Assembly (NCBI GenBank): GCA_028722305.1
Contig: JAQYHB010000050.1
Location: 1 to 64,000, forward strand
Length of the DNA stretch: 64,000 bases
Direction of reading: 5' to 3'
From: Spirochaetales bacterium
GTDB taxonomy: Bacteria > Spirochaetota > Spirochaetia > Sphaerochaetales > Sphaerochaetaceae
The translations under genes and the position numbers were made by a program. Shown here in pieces: positions 1 to 8,262 of the stretch (within the stretch, counting starts at the first letter, position 1; each line of letters starts with the position of its first letter). The notes beneath the pieces are model-generated. The model was not told the DNA's origin. It was given only the letters and a program-made list of their open reading frames with translations, and searched no databases.

Positions 1-2
1 AG

Positions 3-137
3 GGCACCAACAACATGATCAAGACCACACGCAGATGCGCCTACGGTTTCAGGGACACCCAGTACTTCTTCTACAAGATCTACGAGAACTCCCGCAAGCC
101 AACTCAAAACTGGCTATCCCACAAAATTCTGATTTGA
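3..137 (+). mobile_element. C-terminal fragment of an ISL3-like transposase, cut by the window edge
   Basis: An open frame runs from the window edge to a TGA at 135-137. It encodes GTNNMIKTTRRCAYGFRDTQ and then an aromatic-rich tail, which resembles the conserved end of ISL3-family DDE transposases (GTNN-IK-RRAYGYR). The catalytic part lies outside the window, so intactness cannot be judged. The stop codon falls inside an 18-bp tandem repeat, so the last codons may have been altered by a duplication. Confidence 0.7.
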
Positions 138-158
138 ACCAAAATTCTGATTTGAACC
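123..158. repeat. Perfect 18-bp tandem duplication
   Basis: The unit aaaattctgatttgaacc occurs twice head to tail at 123-140 and 141-158. It spans the end of the transposase frame and may mark the end of the insertion sequence or a slippage event. Confidence 0.9.
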
Positions 159-200
159 AAACAAAAGGCGTAATATTAACATTTATATTAACACTAAGCG

Positions 201-247
201 AATAAAAGAAAGAGCCAACTCGTTATATTGTAATGAGTTAGCTCTTA
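201..247 (-). terminator. Intrinsic terminator after tRNA-Leu(CAA)
   Basis: Read on the minus strand, an 11-bp stem (arms near 211-221 and 235-245, one G:U pair) is followed by a T-rich tract (ttcttttatt). It lies just downstream of the tRNA 3' end. Confidence 0.75.
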
Positions 248-255
248 TTTCTTAG

Positions 256-340
256 TACCGGCACCCGGAATCGAACCGGGACGGATTCATCATCCATCAG
301 ATTTTGAGTCTGACGTGGCTACCAATTACACCATGCCGGC
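256..340 (-). tRNA. tRNA-Leu(CAA)
   Basis: On the minus strand, acceptor arms GCCGGCA and TGCCGGT pair, with discriminator A. The anticodon loop CTCAAAA closed by a TCAGA/TCTGA stem gives anticodon CAA. The long variable arm is typical of class II leucine tRNAs and the T-arm GGTTCGATTCC is present. CCA is not encoded. A promoter and terminator flank it, so it is probably a single-gene unit. Confidence 0.95.
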
Positions 341-357
341 GCATCCGTAACGGACAA

Positions 358-386
358 AGCATAGCAAAGGGCTGAAAAAAAAGCAA
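358..386 (-). promoter_or_regulatory. Sigma70-type promoter of tRNA-Leu(CAA)
   Basis: On the minus strand TTGCTT (381-386) and TATGCT (358-363) are separated by 17 bp. The predicted start lies a few bases upstream of the tRNA. Confidence 0.6.
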
Positions 387-466
387 TGTCCAACTGTGAC
401 GACTTCCGTTTCTCTTTGTTTTTGAGGTAGAATGTCTTTTCGGAGAATATCTCAGGAGAAATCGCG

Positions 467-2536
467 ATGAAACGGAAAGGTTTGTGGTTGGGTCTCATGT
501 TGCTGGCGGCCATGGGAACACTGGTGGCTGAACCCATGACAGTAAGGGAGGCCAAGGAGTCTGCCTTGGAGAACCAGTTCACCAAGCCTGATGACATCAT
601 GCTCTGCAACCTGCCCATCGCCTATGGCGAGGAGCAGTTCAAGCAACGTATCCTGACGCGTACCGGCGGGAAGCGCGATCCAATCGGGCTGGTCCTGTCA
701 GGTGGCTCGGCCCGCGCCATGGCACATATCGGCGTGCTCCGTTACCTGGAAGAGCAGGGAATTGTCCCTGACTACATCGTCTCCAACTCGATGGGCTCGA
801 TTGTCGGCATGCTCTATTCGGCTGGAATGAGTCCCGACCAGATCGAGGACATGATCAAGCGCATCGATATCGGAACTACGGTCGACCTGACCCTACCTCT
901 GCGTGGCGGAATGCTGGAAACGGAGACTCTTTCCGCGCTTTTCTCCGAGGCGCTGGGTTCCAACCTCAAGCTGGAAGATCTGCCGATTCCTATTCTGGTC
1001 GTTACCGAAGACCTGGTGACAAAGCGCCAGATACTTGTCTGCGAAGGTGACTTCTCGAAGGTGTTCCGCGCTTCGTTCGCCATTCCCTTTTATTTCTCTC
1101 CTGAGTCCTACAAGGGCCATTTGTTGATCGACGGAGGAGTGACCAATCTTGCTCCGATCGAGGTTGCCTACCGCTATAGCGACCACGTAATCGTCTCCAC
1201 CACCTTCCAATCGCTGGACACGCTGAACCTGCGCAACCCACTGACCAACCTGAACGTTGCCATGGATATCAACAAGCGGCGCAACGGGGTCAGCCAGATG
1301 GAGGAGCATCCTGACATGATCTGGTTGCGTTGCCAGGTAGAACAAACTTCTTTCATGGACTTTGAGGCGCTTGGAGAAATCAGCAGGAAGGGCTATGAGG
1401 CCGCGCAGTCGCAGAGCGAGACCTTGCGGCAGCTTCCCCAGGGTCTGTCGGTCGATACCCTGAAGGAATCCCGTGAAGCGCTTTCCCTTTCCATTGACAC
1501 TGCCTTGGAGCATTATTACCTTTTCAACCATGTCAGGCATCCCGAGTTCACCCAGATTGTCGGGCCGCAGTTCAACTCCTTCTTCGCTGACGAGCAGGCA
1601 ACCCTGAAGAGCTCCGATTCCTTCGGCCTGGCCTACCAGTCCCGTTGGGGCGATTTCAGTTTCTTGGCGCACGGCGGTTTCAACTGGAGAAGCAGGACGA
1701 ACGCCGACATGAGCATTTCTCCCGCCACTCTCGTCCGTCTGGATTATTACCTGCGCCATCATCTCCGCTTCTCGTTCCTGGTTGATTTCGACTGGGATTC
1801 CTATAGCTGGCTTTCCACCTTCTATTTCCGCCAGTCAATCGAGGGGCGATGGAATTTCTTCAAAGACCATCTGGGTGTCAAGGTGCTTGAGACGATGGAG
1901 GTGCTTTCCGCCGATGACGTGGAAAGCTTCGACGACACAGTCTTGTTGCTTTCCCTCGGGGCGAGCGCCACCTATTCGACCGGTCAGAGCGGCTTGGCAG
2001 GCTTCTTTGACGCCTCCAACGGAGGCATGGCCTTCCAGGTCTACGGAGATGGCTCCACCGCTCGGCCGTTCTGGCAGATGGACGTTAACCTGCACCTTGA
2101 CCATATCCCATACGATTTGTTCTTCACCGCGGAAAACCGCCTGAGGGTCGCCATGGATGGTGATGGCAATGTGCCGCTCTTCGCGAGCGACGGCTATCGC
2201 ACCGCAGACAGCGGTCTGTTGAAACAGGGCCATGACCCATCCCTGAAAGGGAAGGGCGACAACGCTCTCTACAGTGGACGGTTCACCTTTGGTTGGAAGC
2301 CGTCGACCTTCAAGCCTTCGATGGCGGAATTGGTGATTCTCAAGGGAAGTTCGATCGCGACCTATCTGGACCTGCTCGCCGTGGATGGCGATGTCTACGT
2401 CAGCTGTGGCCTGCAGTTGCAGACAACACCTTCGTTGCTTGGCATGAAGCAGCTCCCAATGACCACCTACATCGGCTACGATAGCGCGGAAAACGGAGTT
2501 GTCTGGGGCTTCTACTTCACCAGCGTGCTGGAATAA
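467..2536 (+). CDS. Patatin-like phospholipase with C-terminal beta-barrel (PlpD/type Vd-like)
   Basis: A 689-residue exported protein. Residues 1-22 form a Sec signal peptide. Residues about 70-270 are a patatin domain: the oxyanion loop lies in GLVLSGGSARAMAHIG, the nucleophile serine in SNSMGS (a G-x-S-x-G-like elbow) and the catalytic aspartate in IDGGV. The remaining 400 residues are rich in alternating aromatic/polar strands and end in a hydrophobic residue pattern, as expected for an outer-membrane barrel. The family hydrolyses phospholipid acyl esters. PlpD-type proteins place the lipase outside the cell through their own barrel. The start ATG has an AGGAG about 9 bases upstream. The barrel assignment is inference from composition. 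Confidence 0.8.
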   Translation: MKRKGLWLGLMLLAAMGTLVAEPMTVREAKESALENQFTKPDDIMLCNLPIAYGEEQFKQRILTRTGGKRDPIGLVLSGGSARAMAHIGVLRYLEEQGIVPDYIVSNSMGSIVGMLYSAGMSPDQIEDMIKRIDIGTTVDLTLPLRGGMLETETLSALFSEALGSNLKLEDLPIPILVVTEDLVTKRQILVCEGDFSKVFRASFAIPFYFSPESYKGHLLIDGGVTNLAPIEVAYRYSDHVIVSTTFQSLDTLNLRNPLTNLNVAMDINKRRNGVSQMEEHPDMIWLRCQVEQTSFMDFEALGEISRKGYEAAQSQSETLRQLPQGLSVDTLKESREALSLSIDTALEHYYLFNHVRHPEFTQIVGPQFNSFFADEQATLKSSDSFGLAYQSRWGDFSFLAHGGFNWRSRTNADMSISPATLVRLDYYLRHHLRFSFLVDFDWDSYSWLSTFYFRQSIEGRWNFFKDHLGVKVLETMEVLSADDVESFDDTVLLLSLGASATYSTGQSGLAGFFDASNGGMAFQVYGDGSTARPFWQMDVNLHLDHIPYDLFFTAENRLRVAMDGDGNVPLFASDGYRTADSGLLKQGHDPSLKGKGDNALYSGRFTFGWKPSTFKPSMAELVILKGSSIATYLDLLAVDGDVYVSCGLQLQTTPSLLGMKQLPMTTYIGYDSAENGVVWGFYFTSVLE

Positions 2537-2563
2537 GCTGCCGGAAAGGGAAAGAAGAGGAGG

Positions 2564-2586
2564 CCGTCTCGTCAACCGCGAGATGG
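2564..2586 (+). terminator. Weak hairpin after the patatin gene
   Basis: Arms 2564-2571 and 2579-2586 pair (CCGTCTCG with CGAGATGG, one G:U). Only a short T-rich tract follows, so termination is possible but not certain. Confidence 0.35.
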
Positions 2587-2821
2587 TCCTGTTTGGTTTC
2601 CCGCCCATGGGCGATGTGCTTCAGACTTAGTAGAAAATAGATTCAGATCAGGCCTTTGCGGGATGGCGAGCCTTGATGGGGTCTGCCTTCCTGTGTGGAT
2701 GACTTTTGTTTGAAGTTTTATTTCCTTTATCTGCAACACGTTGTGCCTATCATCCGGTTTTTTCTCCTTTTGCATGCGTCAAACCTCCGAAGACGCCGGT
2801 ATGGTAGTTTGGAGGTCATAT

Positions 2822-3223
2822 ATGTACCATGCAAAGGAAGGCACCCTTATCGATGACGAGCTGAAGGACCGGCTGATGGGCAAGGAGATCCCGCCTACAT
2901 CGCCAGCCAGTTCGTCGACGACTTCGCCACGATGGGCTGGAGGCAGGTCCTGCCCGGCGTCGAGGAACAGAACGAGGTGAGATCGTACGAGGCCGTCAAG
3001 AGGAGGATGCGGGCATGTCCGAGGGCGCAGGCCGCTCCTTGTGGAAGGACGCCAAGAGGGACTTCAAGAGGGAATCCTGCAAGGCAAAGAAGAAGCCATT
3101 CTCGGGAACGGCAGGACCCTTTCCGCGCGGCTCCGCCTGTCGACAGAACAGGCAATGGATGCATTGGATATCTCCCCGGAGGAAAGGGACCGCATCCGGA
3201 AAAAGCTCCTGCCGTCTTCATGA
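2822..3223 (+). pseudogene. Decayed Rpn-family (PDDEXK) recombination-promoting nuclease/transposase-like gene
   Basis: The ATG at 2822 follows a GGAGG. The frame starts MYHAKEGTLIDDELKDRLMG and then breaks. A second frame holds YIASQFVDDFATMGW and EEQNEVRSYEAVKRRM. A third ends in EGRQEGLQEGILQGKEEA followed by LSTEQAMDALDISPEERDRI. The E-x-x-E-G repeat followed by a short helix-turn-helix-like end is the hallmark of Rpn/Yhga-type proteins, normally about 250-300 residues. The central nuclease region is missing and at least two frameshifts are needed, so this is a relic. Confidence 0.6.
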
Positions 3224-3321
3224 GGGAAGAGAGGTATTGGTATTGAAGGGAATGTTGTTCGGTATAGACGCACAGCATTCCCTTTTCCCTATCCCTCATC
3301 CTGCACACATCGGAATCGAGC

Positions 3322-3354
3322 AGAAAAAAGGCTGTCCCAAGTTGTGAGACAGCC
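3322..3354 (-). terminator. Intrinsic terminator of the TPR gene pair
   Basis: On the minus strand GGCTGTC (3348-3354) pairs with GACAGCC (3330-3336), followed by TTTTTTCTG. It begins 8 bases past the stop of the downstream TPR gene. Confidence 0.85.
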
Positions 3355-3361
3355 CCGATTC

Positions 3362-4465
3362 TTATTCCAGTCCGTGGCTTTTCAGATAGGCTTCGTCACT
3401 GTCGTCCAGACTGGTGTCTGGCAGACGGTCTGGGTCATCATCAACCTGTTTTTCCGCAGCTTGAGTTTTCGACTCTTCCTTGATTTCCTCTATGGGGTCG
3501 TTTCCAAAGGGGGTGATCCGCTCCGCTTCGGAGGGTTGCCAATCGCCAGCTAGCATTGGCGGAATCTTGCCTGCAGCGACGCCCACGGGATCGGCGTCGA
3601 TACTTGCGGCAGCCTGGAGACGGGTATTCTTGTCCTGAAGCAGGGCGTGAAGCTTCTGGACCCGCTCAAGCCTCATGCCGCTGGTCTGGGTATACTTGCA
3701 GGTTTCTGCCTGTTCGAAGAGATCCAGCGCATCCTTGATGCGTCCTTGGTGTACACGAACTTGGGCAAGGTGGACATAGGCTTCAGGGAAGGTAGGGTTC
3801 TTTTCCTGCAGGGCTGTATAGATTCCCTCTGCTTCCTTCCAATTGCCGGTAAGGATGTCATACCAGCCGTGATTGTCCTTCAGGCCGTTGGAGTGAAGTT
3901 CCGTCTCCTGGGATTCCTCAATCAGCTTCTTGGCTGTCTTCACATCGCCTTTTTCCAGCACGTAGGTGCCATAGTTGACGAAGACGTTCTGGTTCTTGCT
4001 CCCGCTGTCATGGACCTCTTTCATTTGCGCGATGGCGGCATCCAAGTCCCCATCGAGCCAGTAGACCATGCTCCGCATCGTCTTCGCGGTGGCCACCCAG
4101 GCTTCCTGCTGGGTTTTCGCTTTGCCCGTCGGGTGTTTCCCTGCTGCTTTGGCGATATAAGAATCAAGGATTTCGGCTCCCTTGTGGTAATCGCCCCTCT
4201 GGATGAAGATCGAGGCGGCAGTCAGCAGCGGTTGTTCCGGTAGTCCCATCTTCGTCGCTTTCTCCAGATTCGCCCAGTGCTTTTTCTGGTCACCCTTGTT
4301 GTTGACGATACCACGCGCGGCGCGGACATAGATGAGACTTGAGCGCTTGAAGAGCAGAAGCAGGACGGCAAGAGTCGCGATTATCAGTGCCTTGACCAGG
4401 CCGGAGACGGGGAGAAACAGCGTCAGCGCCATGGCCAGGACCAGCACGTAAGATGCATCGACCAT
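3362..4465 (-). CDS. Membrane-anchored TPR-repeat protein (second of a paralogous pair)
   Basis: 367 residues. Two hydrophobic segments near residues 5-40 anchor the protein. Helical repeats follow at about 60-260 with TPR-like spacing (for example WYDILTGNWKEAEGIYTAL and PEAYVHLAQVRVHQGRIKDA). The end is acidic and closes with DTSLDDSDEAYLKSHGLE. The start ATG overlaps the stop of the upstream paralogue by one base (TAATG), so the two are translationally coupled. Function is not known; TPR repeats usually bind partner proteins. The shared C-terminal tail with the neighbour suggests a common partner or targeting signal. Confidence 0.75.
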   Translation of the reverse strand: MVDASYVLVLAMALTLFLPVSGLVKALIIATLAVLLLLFKRSSLIYVRAARGIVNNKGDQKKHWANLEKATKMGLPEQPLLTAASIFIQRGDYHKGAEILDSYIAKAAGKHPTGKAKTQQEAWVATAKTMRSMVYWLDGDLDAAIAQMKEVHDSGSKNQNVFVNYGTYVLEKGDVKTAKKLIEESQETELHSNGLKDNHGWYDILTGNWKEAEGIYTALQEKNPTFPEAYVHLAQVRVHQGRIKDALDLFEQAETCKYTQTSGMRLERVQKLHALLQDKNTRLQAAASIDADPVGVAAGKIPPMLAGDWQPSEAERITPFGNDPIEEIKEESKTQAAEKQVDDDPDRLPDTSLDDSDEAYLKSHGLE

Positions 4466-5535
4466 TATTTCTTATCCTCCTGATGCTGATGGCGGGCGAG
4501 GTACTCCTCGTCGCTTTCATCCAAATCGGTGTTCGGCATCGCTTCCTGGACCCTGCGTTCCTCCTTCTGCCCGGCGATATTGGCCAGGTTGCGGGGAAGG
4601 GTGGAAAACCCGTCCATATGGTCATCGTCGCAGACGGGGTATTGCTTCCTGGATGGGTCGGCAAGCTTGCCTGCGGCGATCTCGCTGGCGTTCTCGTCCA
4701 TCATGTGGGCGGTGGACAGTCTGGTTGCTGGGTCCTTCAGCGCGTCGTAGAGTTTGTCCACCATTTCTCTGGTGAAGGGGTTGACCTGGTTGAAGGGACC
4801 CTTCTTGGATTCCGCCAGGCAAAGGAGTGCTTCCTTGGCCATGCCGTAGTGGATGAAGACCTGGCTTGCGTGGATGAACTCGTTGACCACATGGACCTGT
4901 TCTTGCAACATCGGTCGATACAGCTTGTAGGCCTCTTCCCACTTGCCCTGCAGGATCAGGGTACGTCCGTAGACATCCCTGAGTCCGACGTCCTTTTTCA
5001 GATCGGCATCCGCCTCGTTCCAGAGTTCCAATGCGGCATCGATCTTCCCCTCATCCAGGTACATCAGCATCAAATCGGCGTAGAGCGCGACGCTGCGGTA
5101 GCCTTCGCTCCGCATCTTTTCCATCATCCCGATCGCCCCCTTGGTGTCTCCCTGACGGTAGACCACCAGCGCCTTGAGCATTTCGGCAAGGTTCTTGTGC
5201 TGGGGGTTTCCCAGCTTGCGCGTCAGGAAATGGTCGAGAATCTGGCTGCCACGACGCATGTCGCCGAAGAGGATGTAATAGTTGGCGATGGTGAGCTCTC
5301 CGTCTTCGTTGACGTGTGCCTTCAGGGCTCGTTCGAACCAGACGAACGCCTGTTTCTGCTTGCCTTTCTGCATCAGGCTAAGCCCCTTCAGGTAGAAGAA
5401 CACCTGCCTGCGGTAATAGGTGTACCCAAGAATCAGAAGGAGCGCGACCACCAATTTGGGAACGTAGGCGATAGGTGCAAGGCAGACCGCCAGTTCGAGA
5501 ATCGCGAAGATGAGGAATGGAATATATTTTTTCAT
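4465..5535 (-). CDS. Membrane-anchored TPR-repeat protein (first of a paralogous pair)
   Basis: 356 residues from the ATG at 5535, which has GAAGG about 7 bases upstream. Longer upstream frames lack a ribosome-binding site. Residues 1-50 form two close membrane segments (KYIPFLIFAILELAVCLAP and VVALLLILGYTYY). TPR-like helix pairs fill about 55-260. The end carries the motif NTDLDESDEEYLARHQ, nearly the same as the tail of the next gene. It is transcribed divergently from queH. Its function is unknown. The pair probably arose by duplication and may form a heteromeric membrane scaffold (inference). Confidence 0.75.
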   Translation of the reverse strand: MKKYIPFLIFAILELAVCLAPIAYVPKLVVALLLILGYTYYRRQVFFYLKGLSLMQKGKQKQAFVWFERALKAHVNEDGELTIANYYILFGDMRRGSQILDHFLTRKLGNPQHKNLAEMLKALVVYRQGDTKGAIGMMEKMRSEGYRSVALYADLMLMYLDEGKIDAALELWNEADADLKKDVGLRDVYGRTLILQGKWEEAYKLYRPMLQEQVHVVNEFIHASQVFIHYGMAKEALLCLAESKKGPFNQVNPFTREMVDKLYDALKDPATRLSTAHMMDENASEIAAGKLADPSRKQYPVCDDDHMDGFSTLPRNLANIAGQKEERRVQEAMPNTDLDESDEEYLARHQHQEDKK

Positions 5536-5569
5536 AGATACCTTCGATTCTAGGTAATCTCCGTGGAGG

Positions 5570-5598
5570 TTGCAAGCGGAAGCGGATCGGACTAGCAT
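5570..5598 (+). promoter_or_regulatory. Candidate promoter of queH, possibly giving a leaderless mRNA
   Basis: TTGCAA (5570-5575) and TAGCAT (5593-5598) are 17 bp apart. A start about 7 bases on would coincide with the queH ATG at 5606, which lacks a clear Shine-Dalgarno sequence. Confidence 0.35.
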
Positions 5599-5605
5599 AT
5601 TGGCC

Positions 5606-6193
5606 ATGCGCGATGATGACGAGATTTTGGTACATGCCTGTTGTGGACCCTGCAGCACCGCCAGTATCGAGCGGCTCTTGCGGGAGGATTGGAAGCCTAC
5701 CATCCTCTATACCGACAGCAATATCGTCCCCTTGTCAGAGTTCAACAGACGATGGGACAACCTGAAGCTCGTCTGTGAGACGTATCGGATTCCCCTGCTT
5801 CGGGAAGAGCCAGACCACCAAGCATGGCTTCAGGCGGTGAAAGGCTGGGAGCATGAACCCGAGGGAGGATTGCGGTGCGAGGCTTGCTGGCGCTACAACC
5901 TGCGGCGGACGGCGGTGATGGCGCAGCAGATGGGGTTCATGCACTTCACCACGACGCTGACTGTCTCGCGTTTCAAGAACAGCAAGAAGATTTTCCTGGT
6001 GGGTGGCGAATTTCCCCTGTTCACCCCGATTGACTTCAAGAAGCAGAATGGTTTCGCAGAGAGTTGCCGCCTGGCAAAGGAAATGCACCTGTATCGGCAA
6101 CAGTACTGCGGATGCGAGTTCAGCCTGGAAAATGCCCGGAACTACCAGCTTTCCCATGGTATGGATTGTTCAGATCTGCCACAATATCCATAA
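5606..6193 (+). CDS. queH: Epoxyqueuosine reductase, QueH family
   Basis: 195 residues from the ATG at 5606. QueH is the cobalamin-independent enzyme that reduces epoxyqueuosine to queuosine at tRNA wobble position 34, using a [4Fe-4S] cluster. The family cysteine motifs are all visible: HACCGPCS at 10-17, RCEACW at 90-95 and QYCGCEFS near 167-174. Length is usual for the family (about 190-220). A 12-codon upstream extension begins with a non-ATG codon and lacks support. The gene is divergent from the TPR pair and followed 17 bases later by a HAD hydrolase. Confidence 0.9.
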   Translation: MRDDDEILVHACCGPCSTASIERLLREDWKPTILYTDSNIVPLSEFNRRWDNLKLVCETYRIPLLREEPDHQAWLQAVKGWEHEPEGGLRCEACWRYNLRRTAVMAQQMGFMHFTTTLTVSRFKNSKKIFLVGGEFPLFTPIDFKKQNGFAESCRLAKEMHLYRQQYCGCEFSLENARNYQLSHGMDCSDLPQYP

Positions 6194-6210
6194 AAAAGAC
6201 GGAGGTTTCT

Positions 6211-6807
6211 ATGGCTATCAAGGTCATTGCATTTGATATGGGAGGTGTCATGGTACGCTCGTTCGACACCCTTCTTCCGATTTTCGCCCAGTACCACATC
6301 GGAAAGTCGGATCAGGAATTGATGTATCTGATGTTGAACGAGATGTGCCGTGGCCTGTGGAGCGAGGAAGATTTCTGGCGACTGTACGCCGAGAGGACGG
6401 GAATCAAGATCCAGGTGCCCAAGGGCGGGTGGCTTTTGAGAGGGTTTGAGCCCAGGCTCGACCAGGAAACGGTGGATTTGGTCTCCCGCTTGAAACAGGC
6501 CGGATACCGGGTGGTCTGTGCGACCAACACGATCAGCATCCACTATGCCTGGCACATCGCCCATGGCCAGTATGCCATGTTTGACAAGGTCTATGCCTCG
6601 CACCTGATGCACGAGGTCAAACCCGAAGCGGGTTTCTATAAGGCCGTCGTTGCGGGTGAGGGGGTACAAGCCGGAGAGGTTTTCTTCTGCGACGACAACC
6701 AGATCAACGTGGATGGCGCCCGCAAATGCGGACTGTATGCCGAGCGCTATAGCAGTGCCGGACAGATACAAAAAGAACTCGAGAAAGTTGGAGTTCTATC
6801 TTGCTAA
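6211..6807 (+). CDS. HAD-superfamily hydrolase
   Basis: 198 residues from the ATG at 6211, with GGAGGT at 6201-6206. Motif I is AFDMGGVMV near residues 7-15 (nucleophilic aspartate). The threonine/asparagine of motif II lies in CATNT, the lysine of motif III in HEVKPEAGFY, and the motif IV acidic residues in FFCDDNQINVDGA. The layout fits HAD subfamily I phosphatases of the YihX/FMN-phosphatase type, which act on small phosphorylated metabolites. The substrate is not known. Its last 12 bases overlap the 3' end of the convergent response-regulator gene. Confidence 0.85.
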   Translation: MAIKVIAFDMGGVMVRSFDTLLPIFAQYHIGKSDQELMYLMLNEMCRGLWSEEDFWRLYAERTGIKIQVPKGGWLLRGFEPRLDQETVDLVSRLKQAGYRVVCATNTISIHYAWHIAHGQYAMFDKVYASHLMHEVKPEAGFYKAVVAGEGVQAGEVFFCDDNQINVDGARKCGLYAERYSSAGQIQKELEKVGVLSC

Positions 6808-8262
6808 GTGGTGGTCCCTGTATTGGCTAGGGCTTTCTCCTGTTATTCTGCAGAAAAGCGTACTGAAGTATAACGGTTCGAAACCAACTTGGGCTGCTAT
6901 TTCCTTGATCAAGGCATCTGGATGGGCTTCCATGAACTGGATAGCCAGCTTCACCTTTTTCTTGAGCACATAGTCCTTATACGATTGGCCTGAGTACGTA
7001 CGGAACAACTTGCTGATATAGGGTTGGCTGGCATGAAAACGCTGGCTGATTTCTTCGAGGCTATAGTTTGCTTTGGGATCAGCCCAAAGCAGGGCGTCGA
7101 TGTTCCCGAAGAGCTCCTCTTGGGCGTTCTTTCTGCCTTGTGTTTCTTCCGAGGAAATCGCATCACCGAGCAGGCTCTTTAGTTGCATAAAGTATTGATG
7201 GTAGGAACTACTTTTCAAAAGAATATCTTTGGCCTGGGCAAACAATGTGGTTGCATTGACGCGTTCTCTCAGAACTTCCTGCAACTTCCCGATAATGACG
7301 AAAAGTTGTGTCAGAAGTGCATCTACACTGAATAAATGAGCCTCCCATTCTTGTCCGAGCATATCGAGTTGCATGTCGAATTCTTTCCAATTCTTGCTAT
7401 AGATTGCATCGAACAGTTGTTTCGGAGGTTTGGAAATGGAAAGCACCCCCAAATCGTTTAGTGCTTGTTTGGTGACATGAAACCATCGGGATTTGCCGAG
7501 TATCGTATGGCGGTGTAGATAACGAAGGAAAAGGATGTTTGCCTTTTCCATATCTTGGGTGGAAAACAGAGCGCTGCTTGCGACTGCGGTTGCGGGAAGT
7601 CCATTAAGAGCTTCCTGTATTTTGTCTGTATGGTCCAGATCTGGGTTCTCTTTTCCAAGCAGAACGGCTGTATAGAAATGTTTGACACCGATGACATGCG
7701 CATTGGACAGGCCAAGTGCCATGATTCTGGAACTGATTGTTTGAAAACTTTTCTCATGATTCCCTGGCATGGCAATCAGCACCATACGGAAATATGCATA
7801 GGGAAAAGCTGTTGGAAACGTACTGTTTGGGGTTCGGTCCCCTTCAAGAAACGAACTGAGCACCTGTTCGCTTTCCTTTCTCCTCCTTTGCCTGAGCAGG
7901 GCGGATGCCTGCCTCAACTGTATTTTCAACTGGTCGGGGGCCAGCGGTTTGAGCAAATAGTCCATGATGTTCAGCCGGATAGCCTCTTGGGCGAACTCAA
8001 ACAGCCTGTATCCGCTGATGATGATTACGAGCATCTGGTTGTTCGTCTTCCGGATTGCCTTGACTAAATCAAGGCCGTTCATTCCGAGTAACTTAATATC
8101 GGTCACAAGAAGGTCGGGATGTCCGTCCTGGACGAAGGACGCCAATGCGTCTTCCGCACTTTCGAAGATACCTTGGACGTGATAGTCCGGATCCGAGGAA
8201 ATGATTGATTGAATGAAATGGGCTGCAATCGGTTCATCTTCCACAATGACAGCTTCAAACAT
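6796..8262 (-). CDS. AraC-type response regulator (YesN family)
   Basis: 488 residues. The N-terminal receiver domain has the acidic pair E8/D9, phospho-acceptor D55 in LLVTDIK and K105 in LLKPLAP. A long linker (about 130-370) follows. The C-terminal two HTH motifs of the AraC family occupy about 385-485 (YSLEEISQRFHASQPYISKL and IKEIAAQVGFEPLYFSTLF). It overlaps the upstream kinase gene by 8 bases and has a strong AAGGAGGA before its ATG. YesMN-type pairs sense extracellular carbohydrates and activate neighbouring importer operons, so the divergent sugar ABC operon is the probable target. Confidence 0.9.
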   Translation of the reverse strand: MFEAVIVEDEPIAAHFIQSIISSDPDYHVQGIFESAEDALASFVQDGHPDLLVTDIKLLGMNGLDLVKAIRKTNNQMLVIIISGYRLFEFAQEAIRLNIMDYLLKPLAPDQLKIQLRQASALLRQRRRKESEQVLSSFLEGDRTPNSTFPTAFPYAYFRMVLIAMPGNHEKSFQTISSRIMALGLSNAHVIGVKHFYTAVLLGKENPDLDHTDKIQEALNGLPATAVASSALFSTQDMEKANILFLRYLHRHTILGKSRWFHVTKQALNDLGVLSISKPPKQLFDAIYSKNWKEFDMQLDMLGQEWEAHLFSVDALLTQLFVIIGKLQEVLRERVNATTLFAQAKDILLKSSSYHQYFMQLKSLLGDAISSEETQGRKNAQEELFGNIDALLWADPKANYSLEEISQRFHASQPYISKLFRTYSGQSYKDYVLKKKVKLAIQFMEAHPDALIKEIAAQVGFEPLYFSTLFCRITGESPSQYRDHHLAR

